Below, one piece after another: positions 14,781-23,333 of a stretch of DNA of 42,917 nucleotides; within the stretch, counting starts at the first letter, position 1, and each line of letters begins with the position of its first letter. The stretch is from Nocardioides albidus (GTDB lineage: Bacteria > Actinomycetota > Actinomycetes > Propionibacteriales > Nocardioidaceae). A program made the position numbers and the translations under genes. The stretch spans positions 203,801-246,717 of the forward strand of contig NZ_VDMP01000024.1 in NCBI RefSeq assembly GCF_006335005.1. Direction: 5' to 3'. Under the pieces are notes generated by a model, which was not told the origin of the DNA, did no database searches, and worked only from the letters and a program-made list of their open reading frames with translations.

Positions 14781-16274
14781 ATGAGCAACCTGGCCGACAA
14801 CCTCACGGGAACAGCCTCCCGTCACCCCGACGAGCCTGCGCTGCGCCTGCAGGACGTGACCCTCACCTTCCAGCAGTTCGACGACCTCGCGAGCCGAGCC
14901 GCCGGCCGGATGGCCGCGCTCGGGATCACACCCGGTGACCGGGTCGGACTCATGCTGCCCAATGTCTTGGAGTTCCCCGTGCTGTTCTACGGGGCCTTGC
15001 GGCTCGGAGCAATCGTCGTGCCGATGAACCCGCTGCTCAAGGGACGCGAGATCGCCCACTACACCGGTGACTCCGGCATGAGCCTGCTCTGGGCCCATCC
15101 CTCGGTGAGCGACGAGGACACCGGGCAGGCGGCCGACGGATGCCGGGTCGAGCAGGTCGGGCCCGGGCTGCTCGCCAGCCTCGCGGACGCCGACCCGGCC
15201 CCCGCCGTCGCGAAGGCGGCCGAGGACACCGCGGTCATCCTCTACACGTCCGGCACCACCGGCACGCCGAAGGGCGCCGAGCTGACCCACGGCGGGCTGG
15301 ACCGCAACGTCCGGATCTGCATGGACGATCTGATGAGCATCGGTCCGGGCGACGTCATCGTCGGCTGCCTGCCGCTCTTCCACGTGTTCGGCCTGACCTG
15401 CGGCCTGAACACCGCGGTGGCGGCTGGCGCGATGCTCACCCTGGTCCCGCGCTTCGACCCGGTCGCGGTGCTGGAGGTCATGGCTCGCGACCGCGCCACG
15501 ATCTTCCAGGGCGTTCCGACGATGTACACCGCCCTCGCCAACGTCCCGGACGCCGACCCGACCGCGGTGGCCGCGCTGCGCGTGTGCACGTCCGGGGGCG
15601 CGTCGCTGCCGGCCGAGGTCCTGCGCTCCTTCGAGGAGAAGTTCGGCGCCAGGGTCCTCGAGGGCTACGGGCTCTCCGAGACCTCGCCGGTCGCGAGCTT
15701 CAACCGACAGGACCAGGCCCGGGTCGGCTCGATCGGCACGCCGATCCCCGGCGTCGAGTTCCGCGTCGTGGGGGAGGACGGAGCCGATGTGCCGACGGGT
15801 GAGATCGGTGAGATCTGGATCCGCGGCCACAACATCATGAAGGGCTACTGGAACCGGCCGGAGGCGACGGCCGAGGCCATCGACGACGAGGGCTGGTTCA
15901 AGAGCGGCGACATGGGCCGCGTCGACGAGGACGGGTTCTACTACATCGTCGACCGCAAGAAGGAGCTCATCATCCGCGGCGGCTTCAACGTCTACCCCAA
16001 GGAGATCGAGGAGGTGCTCTACGAGCACCCGGCCGTGCGCGAGGCGGCCGTGATCGGACTGCCGCACGAGACCCACGGCGAGGAGGTGGGCGCGGCGGTC
16101 TCGCTCCAGCCGGGTGCCGAGGTCAGCGAGGACGAGATCCGGCAGTACGTCAAGGAGCGGGTCGCGCCGTACAAGTACCCGCGCGTCGTCTGGTTCCTCG
16201 ACGACCTGCCCAAGGGCGCGACCGGGAAGATCCTCAAGCGCGCCATCGAGAAGCCGGTCGGAACGCCGAGCTGA
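14781..16274 (+). CDS. Long-chain fatty-acid–CoA ligase (FadD family)
   Basis: A 497-residue ANL ligase. YTSGTTGTPKG is at 155–165, the GYGLSETSP motif near 292–300, the KSGDMG and DRKKELIIRGGFNVYPKEIEE hinge region near 377–410, and the C-terminal PKGATGKILKR lysine motif near 477–487. It converts a fatty acid to acyl-CoA with ATP, cytosolic or membrane associated. The ATG at 14781 is preceded by AGAGAGAGCACC; an open frame extends upstream but only through the preceding SDR gene. Its place between the SDR and WS/DGAT genes suggests it supplies acyl-CoA for storage lipid. It has no KstR site, unlike the fadD8 and fadD19 genes, so its regulation probably differs. Confidence 0.88.
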   Translation: MSNLADNLTGTASRHPDEPALRLQDVTLTFQQFDDLASRAAGRMAALGITPGDRVGLMLPNVLEFPVLFYGALRLGAIVVPMNPLLKGREIAHYTGDSGMSLLWAHPSVSDEDTGQAADGCRVEQVGPGLLASLADADPAPAVAKAAEDTAVILYTSGTTGTPKGAELTHGGLDRNVRICMDDLMSIGPGDVIVGCLPLFHVFGLTCGLNTAVAAGAMLTLVPRFDPVAVLEVMARDRATIFQGVPTMYTALANVPDADPTAVAALRVCTSGGASLPAEVLRSFEEKFGARVLEGYGLSETSPVASFNRQDQARVGSIGTPIPGVEFRVVGEDGADVPTGEIGEIWIRGHNIMKGYWNRPEATAEAIDDEGWFKSGDMGRVDEDGFYYIVDRKKELIIRGGFNVYPKEIEEVLYEHPAVREAAVIGLPHETHGEEVGAAVSLQPGAEVSEDEIRQYVKERVAPYKYPRVVWFLDDLPKGATGKILKRAIEKPVGTPS

Positions 16275-16290
16275 GAGGGAAGGGCCAGCC

Positions 16291-17697
16291 ATGCGACAGC
16301 TCACCGGGGTGGACACGACGTTCTTGCACATGGAGAACGCACGGACCTACGGGCACGTCAACGGAGTCGTCGTCCTCGACCCGTCGACGGCGGACCAGCC
16401 GATCAACGCCGACACGATCCGCGACTACATCGCCGCGCGGATCCACCTGCTCGACCCGCTGCGATGGCGGCTGGTGGAGGTGCCGCTGGGCATCGACCGG
16501 CCCTACTGGGTCGACGATCCGGACCTGGACCTCAACTTCCACGTGCGGGGCATCGCGCTGCCGGCGCCGGGCAACGACCGTCAGCTGGCCGAGCAGGTGG
16601 CGCGGCTCGCCGCCCGCCACCTCGACCGGTCGAAGCCGCTGTGGGAGCTCTACGTGATCGAGGGGCTCGAGGGCGGCCGGGTCGCGATCATGACCAAGCT
16701 GCACCACGCGGCCGTCGACGGGAAGTCGGGGATGCACATCATGAGCACCCTGCTCTCGACCGATCCCGCGTGCCCCGACCCCGAGCCGCCGACGGCCACG
16801 ACGGCGGAGACGGTGCCGACCCCGATCGAGATGTGGGGCCGTGGCTGGCTCGGCGTCCTCTCCAAGCCCGCCCACGGCGCGCGGCTGTGGATGGAGGTCA
16901 GCAAGGAGGGCACCCGGATGGCGCGCAGCCTCGGCCTGGGCGGCACCGACGCGTGGCGGACCGTGCTCAAGTCCCCGGGCCGCGCTCCGCGGCTCTCGTT
17001 CAACGCCACTCTGGGCGCCCAGCGGAACTGGGCCTTCGGGTCGGTCGCGCTCTCCGACGTCAAGGCCGTCAAGGACGCCCACGGCTGCACCCTCAACGAC
17101 GTGGTCATGGCGATGTGCGCGGGTGCGCTCCGTCGTTGGCTGATCGACCACGACGAGCTGCCCGACAAGCCGATCGTCGCGATGGTGCCGGTCTCCATCC
17201 GCACGGCCGAGGACGCGGGGAAGGCGGGCAACCAGGTCTCCGCGATGGTGGCCCCCCTCGCCACCCAGCTCGAGGACCCGCTCGCTCGCCTCGCCGCCGC
17301 CAGCGACGCGATGCGGGCGGCCAAGGACCAGCACGCGGCGCTCCCGGCGCACCTGCTGCAGGACTTCAGCCAGTTCGCGGCGCCGGCCGCCGCCCAGTTG
17401 GTCGCCGACGCCGCGGCGAACCTGCGCTGGGCCGACACCGTCGCGCCACCGTTCAACGTGGTCGTCTCCAACGTGCCCGGACCGCGTGAGCCGCTGTACT
17501 ACGCCGGCGCTCTCCTCGAGGCGAACTATCCGGTGTCGATCATCAACGACGGGATCGGGCTCAACATCACGCTGCAGTCCTACCGCGACCGGATCGACTT
17601 CGGGCTGGTCGGGACGCCCGAGTTGGTGCCCGACATCTGGAACCTGATCACCTATCTGCAGGAGGAGCTGGCGCTGCTGGGCAAGAGCGTCGCCTGA
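16291..17697 (+). CDS. Wax ester synthase/diacylglycerol acyltransferase (WS/DGAT)
   Basis: A 468-residue acyltransferase. The catalytic motif HHxxxDG is HHAAVDG at residues 138–144. The N-terminal LTGVDTTFLHMEN signature, PLWELYVIEGL (115–125), the NDVVMAMCAGALRRWL segment and the VVSNVPGPREPLYYAGA segment are characteristic of the family. It forms wax esters or triacylglycerol from acyl-CoA and an alcohol or diacylglycerol at the cytoplasmic membrane or lipid body. I chose the ATG at 16291: GAGGGAAGGG precedes it, and the family begins with this short Met-Arg-Gln-Leu. It is 16 nt behind the acyl-CoA ligase and ends the operon. A second homologue is at 27416–28789. Confidence 0.9.
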   Translation: MRQLTGVDTTFLHMENARTYGHVNGVVVLDPSTADQPINADTIRDYIAARIHLLDPLRWRLVEVPLGIDRPYWVDDPDLDLNFHVRGIALPAPGNDRQLAEQVARLAARHLDRSKPLWELYVIEGLEGGRVAIMTKLHHAAVDGKSGMHIMSTLLSTDPACPDPEPPTATTAETVPTPIEMWGRGWLGVLSKPAHGARLWMEVSKEGTRMARSLGLGGTDAWRTVLKSPGRAPRLSFNATLGAQRNWAFGSVALSDVKAVKDAHGCTLNDVVMAMCAGALRRWLIDHDELPDKPIVAMVPVSIRTAEDAGKAGNQVSAMVAPLATQLEDPLARLAAASDAMRAAKDQHAALPAHLLQDFSQFAAPAAAQLVADAAANLRWADTVAPPFNVVVSNVPGPREPLYYAGALLEANYPVSIINDGIGLNITLQSYRDRIDFGLVGTPELVPDIWNLITYLQEELALLGKSVA

Positions 17698-17770
17698 CCT
17701 GCTGTTCGGGCCTCGACGGACCTGCCGCGCGCGTGCGAGGGTAGGCGCCACGGCGCTCGCCCGAGACGAC

Positions 17771-19273
17771 ATGGGGGTCGACATGGCTGACGAGACCGCG
17801 GCTCGGCGTTCACGCACGGGACCCCGCAGGCTCCTGCTGGCGACCCTGACGGCCGCGCTGATGACGGCAGGCGCGGTGGCGACGGCCGGGTCGTCTCAGG
17901 CGGATCTCTCCCTCGGGGGCGTCCCCGAGGCGTCGTGCGCCCCCGGCGATCTCGCGGAGACCTCGCACCAGGGCCGCGTGCCGGCCGCCGACTACACGTC
18001 CGGCCGGGCCCGCCAGGGCTACCGCTGCAACACCGTGGAGGTGGGCCGCCACGGCAAGCGCTCGGTGCTGGGCTCGGGTGGCTACAAGGTGCAGCGCTAC
18101 ACCGACGTGACGGGGCGTACCTGCGCCTATTACGACTCCGCGCTGATGGTGGGACTCAACCTTCCCGGAGTCCTCACCGGCGGGGCCGGGCTCGGCGTGG
18201 TGGTGCTCGACATGTCCGATCCGGCCCACCCGGTCAAGACGGCGAACCTGATCACGCCGGCCATGCTCCAGCCCCACGAGTCGTTGCTGGTCAACCAGGA
18301 GCGCGGCCTGCTCGCCGCCGTGATGGGCACCCTCGCGACCGCGCCCGGCGTCCTCGACGTCTACGACATCAGCCAGGACTGCCGCAAGCCGCGGCTCAGG
18401 TCGACGACCCTGTCCGGCGTCATGGGACACGAGAGCGGCTTCGCCCCGGACGGCCGGACGTTCTGGACGGCCGGCGCCGCCGGCTTCACGCTGACGGCCG
18501 TCGACCTCACCGACCCGGGCCGGCCCCGCGTCCTGCACACCAAGACCGGCGTCGTCTACCACGGGCTGCGTCTGTCCGACGACGGTCGCACCATGTACGT
18601 CGCCAACATCGGCAGCCCGGGACTCCTGAGCGGAAGCGTCCTCGAGGATGCCGGGCTCGACATCCTCGACGTCTCCGACATCCAGGACCGGCGACCCGAT
18701 CCGCGGATCCGCACGCTCTCCCGGCTGACCTGGGAGGAGTCGTCGATCCCGCAGGTGGCCGAGCCGTTCACGCGGGGGGATCGCCGGTACGTCTTCGAGG
18801 TCGACGAGTTCAGCGACCTGTTCGGCGACATCACCCGCTTCAATGCGGCCTCCAGCCCGGTCGGCGCAGCGCGGATCATCGACGTGACCGACCCGCGGGC
18901 GCCCGTGGTGGTGTCGAACGTGCGGCTCGACGTGCACGATCCGGCGCTGCGGGCCGAGGTGATGGGCGATCCGGGCGCCCGAGCGATCGTCCGCAGCTAC
19001 ACCGGGCACTACTGCTCGCTGCCGACCCGGCAGGACCCGAGGATCGCGGCCTGCTCCATGGTCGGGTCGGGGCTGCGGCTCTTCGACATCTCCGACGTCG
19101 AGCGGCCACGGGAGGTGGGCTACTTCAACCAGCCCGGGCCCGACGGGGCCTCCGCGATGTCGCAGCCCGCGTGGGACATCGCCCGTCGCCAGGTCTGGTA
19201 CACCGACACGGACGAGGGCTTCTTCGCCGTAGGTCTGCGCGGCGCGGCCGCGGCTCTGCTGCCGGCGGACTGA
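17771..19273 (+). CDS. Secreted LVIVD-like repeat protein
   Basis: A 500-residue exported protein. A basic N-terminus (ARRSRTGPRR) precedes a hydrophobic signal core and an Ala-X-Ala-type cut site near residue 40–45. The mature part repeats the pattern 'hhDhSDPxxPxhh': VVLDMSDPAHPVKT, LDVYDISQDCRKPRL, TAVDLTDPGRPRVL, LDILDVSDIQDRR, RIIDVTDPRAPVVV and LRLFDISDVERPREVG. Such repeats are typical of LVIVD β-propeller proteins, which are extracellular and of uncertain function. Six Cys in the mature protein could form disulfides. The ATG at 17771 is the longest start and the ATG at 17783 is equally possible. It lies between the storage operon and the steroid genes, which could mean a role at the cell surface in steroid uptake, but this is speculation. 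Confidence 0.72.
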   Translation: MGVDMADETAARRSRTGPRRLLLATLTAALMTAGAVATAGSSQADLSLGGVPEASCAPGDLAETSHQGRVPAADYTSGRARQGYRCNTVEVGRHGKRSVLGSGGYKVQRYTDVTGRTCAYYDSALMVGLNLPGVLTGGAGLGVVVLDMSDPAHPVKTANLITPAMLQPHESLLVNQERGLLAAVMGTLATAPGVLDVYDISQDCRKPRLRSTTLSGVMGHESGFAPDGRTFWTAGAAGFTLTAVDLTDPGRPRVLHTKTGVVYHGLRLSDDGRTMYVANIGSPGLLSGSVLEDAGLDILDVSDIQDRRPDPRIRTLSRLTWEESSIPQVAEPFTRGDRRYVFEVDEFSDLFGDITRFNAASSPVGAARIIDVTDPRAPVVVSNVRLDVHDPALRAEVMGDPGARAIVRSYTGHYCSLPTRQDPRIAACSMVGSGLRLFDISDVERPREVGYFNQPGPDGASAMSQPAWDIARRQVWYTDTDEGFFAVGLRGAAAALLPAD

Positions 19274-19374
19274 CGACGGGGCGAGCCTCGATCCGTGACC
19301 CGCGTCTCGCGTCTCGTGCCCGACGTCACGCCGCGCGCGGCAATACCGGCAGGTAACTCCAGCGTTGAGCAGGT

Positions 19375-19563
19375 ATGAACACGAACAGGAAGATCAAGGT
19401 CACCACCGAGTCCGACGATCGCTACTTCGTGGCGCTCGCCCATCAGGCCCTCGAGGCCGGAGACGTCCAAGGTGCACGCGGCGTCGCTGCCCAGTACCGC
19501 TCCGCCCACAGCGGCGAGTCGCGGCGGCACCGCCTCGCGCGGCGCCTTCACATCGCCGTCTGA
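19375..19563 (+). CDS. Small basic protein, 62 aa, hypothetical
   Basis: A 62-residue soluble protein with an ordered helical pattern (DDRYFVALAHQALEAGDV, then ARGVAAQYRS) and a basic end rich in Arg and His. A small TPR-like helix pair is conceivable. I do not know the family. Its 3' end overlaps that of fadD17 by 16 nt in convergent orientation. The ribosome site is weak (GAGCAGG). The frame has reasonable codon use, and the N-terminus MNTNRKIKVTTES does not look random. Confidence 0.45.
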   Translation: MNTNRKIKVTTESDDRYFVALAHQALEAGDVQGARGVAAQYRSAHSGESRRHRLARRLHIAV

Positions 19564-21080
19564 CCCCGAAGGCCGACGACGTCGTACGAGCGGCCCCGCT
19601 CCTCGCGCACCCACCCTCCCTCCGAGGGGGCGAGGATGCGGGGCAGCTCGCGCTTGAGCACCTTGTTGGTGGCGGTGCGCGGGACGGCGTCGACGATCCG
19701 CACGAATCGCGGCCAGGCCTTCGGGCTCAGGTCGTCCTGGGCGGCGAGGAACTCCTCGAGGGTCTCGGGCGTGAGCGGGCCACGTAGGACGAGCGCGCAG
19801 GCGATCTCGTCGCCGGTCCTCGGGTGGGGTACGGCGTACACGCACGCCTCGCCGACCGAGGGGTGCCGCAGCAGGATCCGCTCGATCGGCGCGGTCGCCA
19901 GGTTCTCGCCGTCCACGCGCAGCCAGTCGCCGGAGCGACCGGCGAAGTAGACCCAGCCGTCGGCGTCGCGGTAGGCGAGGTCGCCGGACCAGTACATGCC
20001 GCCACGCATCCGCTCCGCCTCGGCGGCCTCGTCCTTGTAGTAGCCGGCGAAGGCTCCGGCGCCGGTCGTGTTGACCAGCTCGCCGATCGCCTCGTCGGCG
20101 TTGAGGAGCCGGCCGCTCGCGTCGAAGACGGCGTCGGGCGTCGGGTCGCCGGTCTCGGGTGAGCGGACCTCGACTCCGGGCAAGGGCATCCCGAGGCTGC
20201 CGGCCGGCATGTCCGGCCGCCGCTGCACGATGACCGCGTTCTCGGTCGACGAGTACGAGTCGACCACCTCGCAGCCGAAGCGCTCCCCGAAGGCGGCGAT
20301 GTCGGACTCGTTGGCCTCGTTGCCGAACACGACGCGCAGCGGATTGTCCGCATCGTCGGGTCTCGCGGGCGTGTCCAGCACGTAGGTGAGGGGCTTGCCG
20401 ACGTAGTTGGCGTAGGTCGCCCCGAAGTCGCGTACGTCGGGCAGGAAGCCGCGGGCCGAGAAGCCGGCGACCGCGACCGTGGCCCCGGTCGTGACGGCCG
20501 GAGCCCAGCCGGCCATCACCGCGTTGGAGTGGAACAGCGGCATCGACACGTAGTGCACGTCGTCGGCGCGCAGACCGAGGCGTCCGACGAGGTGGGCGCC
20601 GGGGCCGGTCACCTTCGCGTGGGTCACTCGCACCGCCTTCGGCGATCCGCTGGTGCCGCTGGTGAAGATCAGCATGAACAGCGAGTCCGGCGCGGGCGTC
20701 GCGTCGGGCAGCGCGACCTCGTCGGCGGAGGCGAGGGCCGCGAGCGCGAGGTCGGGGGAGTCGGCGACCAGCTGGCAGTCCGTCTTCGCGATGTCCGCGT
20801 CGAGCGCGGCACCGCGACGGGTCGTGTTGAGGCCGACCAGCACGTGGCCGCCGAGGCCCGCGGCCGCGAGATGCAGCGCGAACGCCGGACCGTTGGGCAG
20901 GAGGACGCCGACGTGCGGTGGTGCGCCAGGGTCGAGCCGCTGCTCGAGCCGCGCGGCGAGCCGGAGCGCCGCGGCGACGTACGCGCGCCAGGAGAGCTCG
21001 TGGATCGAGCCGGCCTCCCGCCAACGCAGCGCGGGACGGTCGTCGTCCGCACGGGCCAGCAGCAGCTCGCGGACCGTCAT
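19548..21080 (-). CDS. fadD17: Acyl-CoA synthetase, FadD17 type
   Basis: A 510-residue ANL ligase close to M. tuberculosis FadD17 (502 aa) in length and gene order (fadE26–fadE27–fadD17). FadD17 acts on steroids with a shortened C5 side chain, according to work on the M. tuberculosis enzyme. The phosphate-binding motif FTSGTSGSPKAVRVTH is near 165–180, SYSSTENAV lies near 289 and the C-terminal TATNKVLKREL lysine motif near 479–489. The ATG at 21080 overlaps the fadE27 stop (ATGA), so translation is coupled. The GTSGSPKA segment differs from the usual GTTGxPKG of this superfamily, as it does in other FadD17-type proteins by memory. It would be transcribed from the fadE26 promoter under KstR. 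Confidence 0.82.
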   Translation of the reverse strand: MTVRELLLARADDDRPALRWREAGSIHELSWRAYVAAALRLAARLEQRLDPGAPPHVGVLLPNGPAFALHLAAAGLGGHVLVGLNTTRRGAALDADIAKTDCQLVADSPDLALAALASADEVALPDATPAPDSLFMLIFTSGTSGSPKAVRVTHAKVTGPGAHLVGRLGLRADDVHYVSMPLFHSNAVMAGWAPAVTTGATVAVAGFSARGFLPDVRDFGATYANYVGKPLTYVLDTPARPDDADNPLRVVFGNEANESDIAAFGERFGCEVVDSYSSTENAVIVQRRPDMPAGSLGMPLPGVEVRSPETGDPTPDAVFDASGRLLNADEAIGELVNTTGAGAFAGYYKDEAAEAERMRGGMYWSGDLAYRDADGWVYFAGRSGDWLRVDGENLATAPIERILLRHPSVGEACVYAVPHPRTGDEIACALVLRGPLTPETLEEFLAAQDDLSPKAWPRFVRIVDAVPRTATNKVLKRELPRILAPSEGGWVREERGRSYDVVGLRGQTAM

Positions 21081-22084
21081 GCGAAGGAGCGGCCGACCGC
21101 CAGCGCCTGCTCGGTCGCTCCGCCGAAGAGGAACTCGAACCTCTTGCCGCTGGTGAAGTAGCGGTGCGCCTCGCCGTCGAGGTCGATGCCGACCCCGCCG
21201 TGCACGTGGACCGTGGTGTGGGCGATCCGGTGGCCGGCGTCGGCGGCCCAGAGCTTCGCGGTCGCCACCTCGGTGGCGGCGGGCAGGCCCTCCTGAAGGC
21301 GCCAGATCGCCTGCCACAGCGTGAGCCGCTGGCCGAGGACGTCGATGAACCCGTCGGCCAGCCGCTGGGAGACCGCCTGGAAGGTGCCGATGGGCCGGCC
21401 GAACTGCTCGCGGGTCTTGGCGTACTCCGAGGTCAGGCGCAACGCGCCCTCCGTCACACCGAGCTGCTCGGCGGCCGCGAGGGCGACCAGCAGCTGCCCG
21501 AGCCGCTCGGCCGCCTCGGCTCCGCCGACCCGCGTCGAGGGCGTGGCATCGAGGGTCACCAGCGCGGCGACGTCACCGTCGCTGGTGTGCTGGGCGCGGC
21601 GGTCGACGGCAGCGGCCTCGACGAGGTGGACGCCCACACCGGAGGGGCCGGTCGCGGTCACGAGCAGCGCGTCGGCCGCCATGCCGCCCCGCACCAGCGT
21701 CTTGGTCCCGGTCAGCGCGCCGGCCGCGTCGGCGCTCACCGTGGGCGTCGCCGGCAGGTGGGCCAGCTCCTCGGCGACGGCGGCGGCGTAGAGCCCGTGG
21801 CGCGCGTCCAGGCCCGCGCCCGTCAGCAGCGTCGTGCACGCCGTGTGGGTCGCGAGGGGCACCGGTGCGACGTGCCGGCCGACCTCGACCAGCACGCGGG
21901 CGAGCATGATCAGGTCGAGCTCGGCCCAGTCGAAGGCGTCGCCCAGCGTCGCCCACAGCTCGCGATCGAACCGGTCGCCACCGGCCTCGACCTCCTTGAG
22001 CCGCTCGTTGGTGGTCTTGTCGGCGAGGATCTGCGCCGCCAGCTCGGCGGCCTCGTCCTGCTCGGGGGTGAAGAGAAAGTCCAT
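21077..22084 (-). CDS. fadE27: Acyl-CoA dehydrogenase subunit, FadE27/ChsE5 type
   Basis: A 335-residue protein with the acyl-CoA dehydrogenase fold: N-terminal helices (MDFLFTPEQDEAAELAAQIL), a β-domain and a C-terminal four-helix part (YAKTREQFGRPIGTFQAVSQRLAD, then VHVHGGVGIDLDGEAHRYF). It is shorter than usual ACADs (near 380), as expected for a subunit that shares an active site with a partner. In M. tuberculosis FadE26–FadE27 (ChsE4–ChsE5) form an α2β2 heterotetramer that oxidises the CoA thioester of the steroid side chain with FAD. The ATG at 22084 is near the consensus start, and the start region of the 588-residue open frame is in fact inside fadE26. It begins 20 nt behind fadE26 and overlaps fadD17 by 4 nt. 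Confidence 0.84.
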   Translation of the reverse strand: MDFLFTPEQDEAAELAAQILADKTTNERLKEVEAGGDRFDRELWATLGDAFDWAELDLIMLARVLVEVGRHVAPVPLATHTACTTLLTGAGLDARHGLYAAAVAEELAHLPATPTVSADAAGALTGTKTLVRGGMAADALLVTATGPSGVGVHLVEAAAVDRRAQHTSDGDVAALVTLDATPSTRVGGAEAAERLGQLLVALAAAEQLGVTEGALRLTSEYAKTREQFGRPIGTFQAVSQRLADGFIDVLGQRLTLWQAIWRLQEGLPAATEVATAKLWAADAGHRIAHTTVHVHGGVGIDLDGEAHRYFTSGKRFEFLFGGATEQALAVGRSFA

Positions 22085-22104
22085 CTGCCCTGTTTCCTCT
22101 GTCC

Positions 22105-23295
22105 TCAGGCGCGCTTCGCGGCGGGCAGGCCGAGGCCGACGTACCCGATGATGTCGCGCTGGATCTCGTTGGTGCCGCCGCCGAAGGTCATCACCAGCGA
22201 CGAGCGGTGGAACCGCTCGAGGCGGCCGGCCAGGACGGCGCCGGGGGAGTCGCCCGTGATCCCGGCGTGGGGACCGACGATCTCCATCAGCGAGCGGTAG
22301 ACCTCGGTCGCCAGCTCGGAGCCGTAGATCTTGGTCGCCGAGGCCTCCGCCGGCGAGAGCGCCACCCCGTGGTCGGCGTCCGCGGCGAGCTTCCAGTTGA
22401 TGAGCGTGAGCGCCTCGATCCGCGCGTGGGCGCGACCGAGCGCGATCTGCACCCACTCCGTGTCGATGACGCGGGAGCCGTCGGGGTTGCGGGTCTCGGC
22501 CGCCCAGTCCTTCACGAGCCGCAGCGAGTGCTGCAGGGGAGCGGCCGAGGTCAGCGCCACCCGCTCGTGGTTGAGCTGGTTGGTCATCAGCGCCCAGCCG
22601 CCGCCGCGCTCGCCGACCAGGTTGGCGGCGGGGACGCGGACGTCGGAGTAGTACGTCGCCGACGTGCCGACGCCGGCGACGGTGTGGACCGGGGTGTAGG
22701 ACACGCCGGGCGCGTCGGCCGGGACGAGGATCATCGACAGGCCCTTGTGGCGGGGGGCGTCGGGCTCGGTGCGGCAGGCCAGCCAGAGCCAGTCGGCGTA
22801 CTGGATGAGCGAGGTCCACATCTTCTGGCCGTTGATCACCCACTCGTCGCCCTCGAGGGTCGCCCTGGTGCGCAGCGAGGCCAGGTCGGTGCCCGAGCCG
22901 GGCTCGGAGTAGCCGATGGAGAAGTGCAGCTCGCCGGCGAGGATCTTGGGAAGGAAGTACGCCTTCTGCTCGTCGCTGCCGAAGCGCATGATCGTCGGCC
23001 CGACCGTGTTGAGCGTGAGGTAGGGGATCGGGACCCCCGCGATCGCCGCGACGTCGGTGAAGATCAGCTGCTCGACCATCGAACGCGCCTGGCCGCCGTA
23101 CTCCTTGGGCCAGCCGATGCCCAGCCAGCCGTCCTCGCCGATGCGGCGGATGACGTCCTTGTAGACGCCCGCCTCGCCGAACTCGCCGGTGGCGGACGCC
23201 AGGCCGGCTCGGATCTCGGGGGTGACGAGCTCGGCGAAGTAGGCGCGGAGCTCCTCGCGCAGGGCCACCTGCTGCGGCTCCAGATCGATGTGCAT
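22105..23295 (-). CDS. fadE26: Acyl-CoA dehydrogenase subunit, FadE26/ChsE4 type
   Basis: A 396-residue ACAD, near the 400 of M. tuberculosis FadE26. The N-terminal helix bundle contains LRAYFAELVTPE and WPKEYGGQ, the middle domain YSEPGSGTDLASLRTRA and GQKMWTSLIQYADWLWL, and the C-terminal part MTFGGGTNEIQRDIIGYVGLGLP, the FAD-binding end motif. Together with the downstream fadE27 it forms one heteromeric dehydrogenase of the cholesterol side-chain pathway. It is the first gene of the fadE26–fadE27–fadD17 operon. The ATG at 23295 is preceded by TAGAGT (minus strand, 23303–23308) with exactly 7 nt between, so the transcript is probably leaderless. The KstR operator 23319–23332 covers its −35 region. 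Confidence 0.88.
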   Translation of the reverse strand: MHIDLEPQQVALREELRAYFAELVTPEIRAGLASATGEFGEAGVYKDVIRRIGEDGWLGIGWPKEYGGQARSMVEQLIFTDVAAIAGVPIPYLTLNTVGPTIMRFGSDEQKAYFLPKILAGELHFSIGYSEPGSGTDLASLRTRATLEGDEWVINGQKMWTSLIQYADWLWLACRTEPDAPRHKGLSMILVPADAPGVSYTPVHTVAGVGTSATYYSDVRVPAANLVGERGGGWALMTNQLNHERVALTSAAPLQHSLRLVKDWAAETRNPDGSRVIDTEWVQIALGRAHARIEALTLINWKLAADADHGVALSPAEASATKIYGSELATEVYRSLMEIVGPHAGITGDSPGAVLAGRLERFHRSSLVMTFGGGTNEIQRDIIGYVGLGLPAAKRA

Positions 23296-23296
23296 G

Positions 23297-23332
23297 TTGC
23301 CTACTCTAACGGCAAAACTGTAACGTGTTCTA
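23297..23332. promoter_or_regulatory. Divergent fadE26/kshA promoter with KstR-type operator
   Basis: The operator TGTAACGTGTTCTA (23319–23332) matches TnnAACnnGTTnnA perfectly. For kshA a TTGCCT −35 (23297–23302), 18 nt spacer and TAACGT −10 (23321–23326) precede the ATG at 23334 by 7 nt. For fadE26 TAGAGT (minus strand, 23303–23308) is 7 nt from the ATG. Both transcripts should be leaderless. The two promoters overlap face to face, and a single operator covers the kshA −10 and the fadE26 −35. Confidence 0.8.
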
Positions 23333-23333
23333 C

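Noticed and set aside
881..23332. KstR2-type operators (AnCAAGnnCTTGnT) for a HIP/propionate-ring cluster
   Set aside because: I found no match to this motif beside the steroid genes; all three sites are of the KstR type, and no fadD3 or ipd operon is present.
23325..23333. GTG at 23325 as start of kshA
   Set aside because: It lies inside the KstR operator and between the −10 and the likely transcription start; the ATG at 23334 is exactly 7 nt from the −10.
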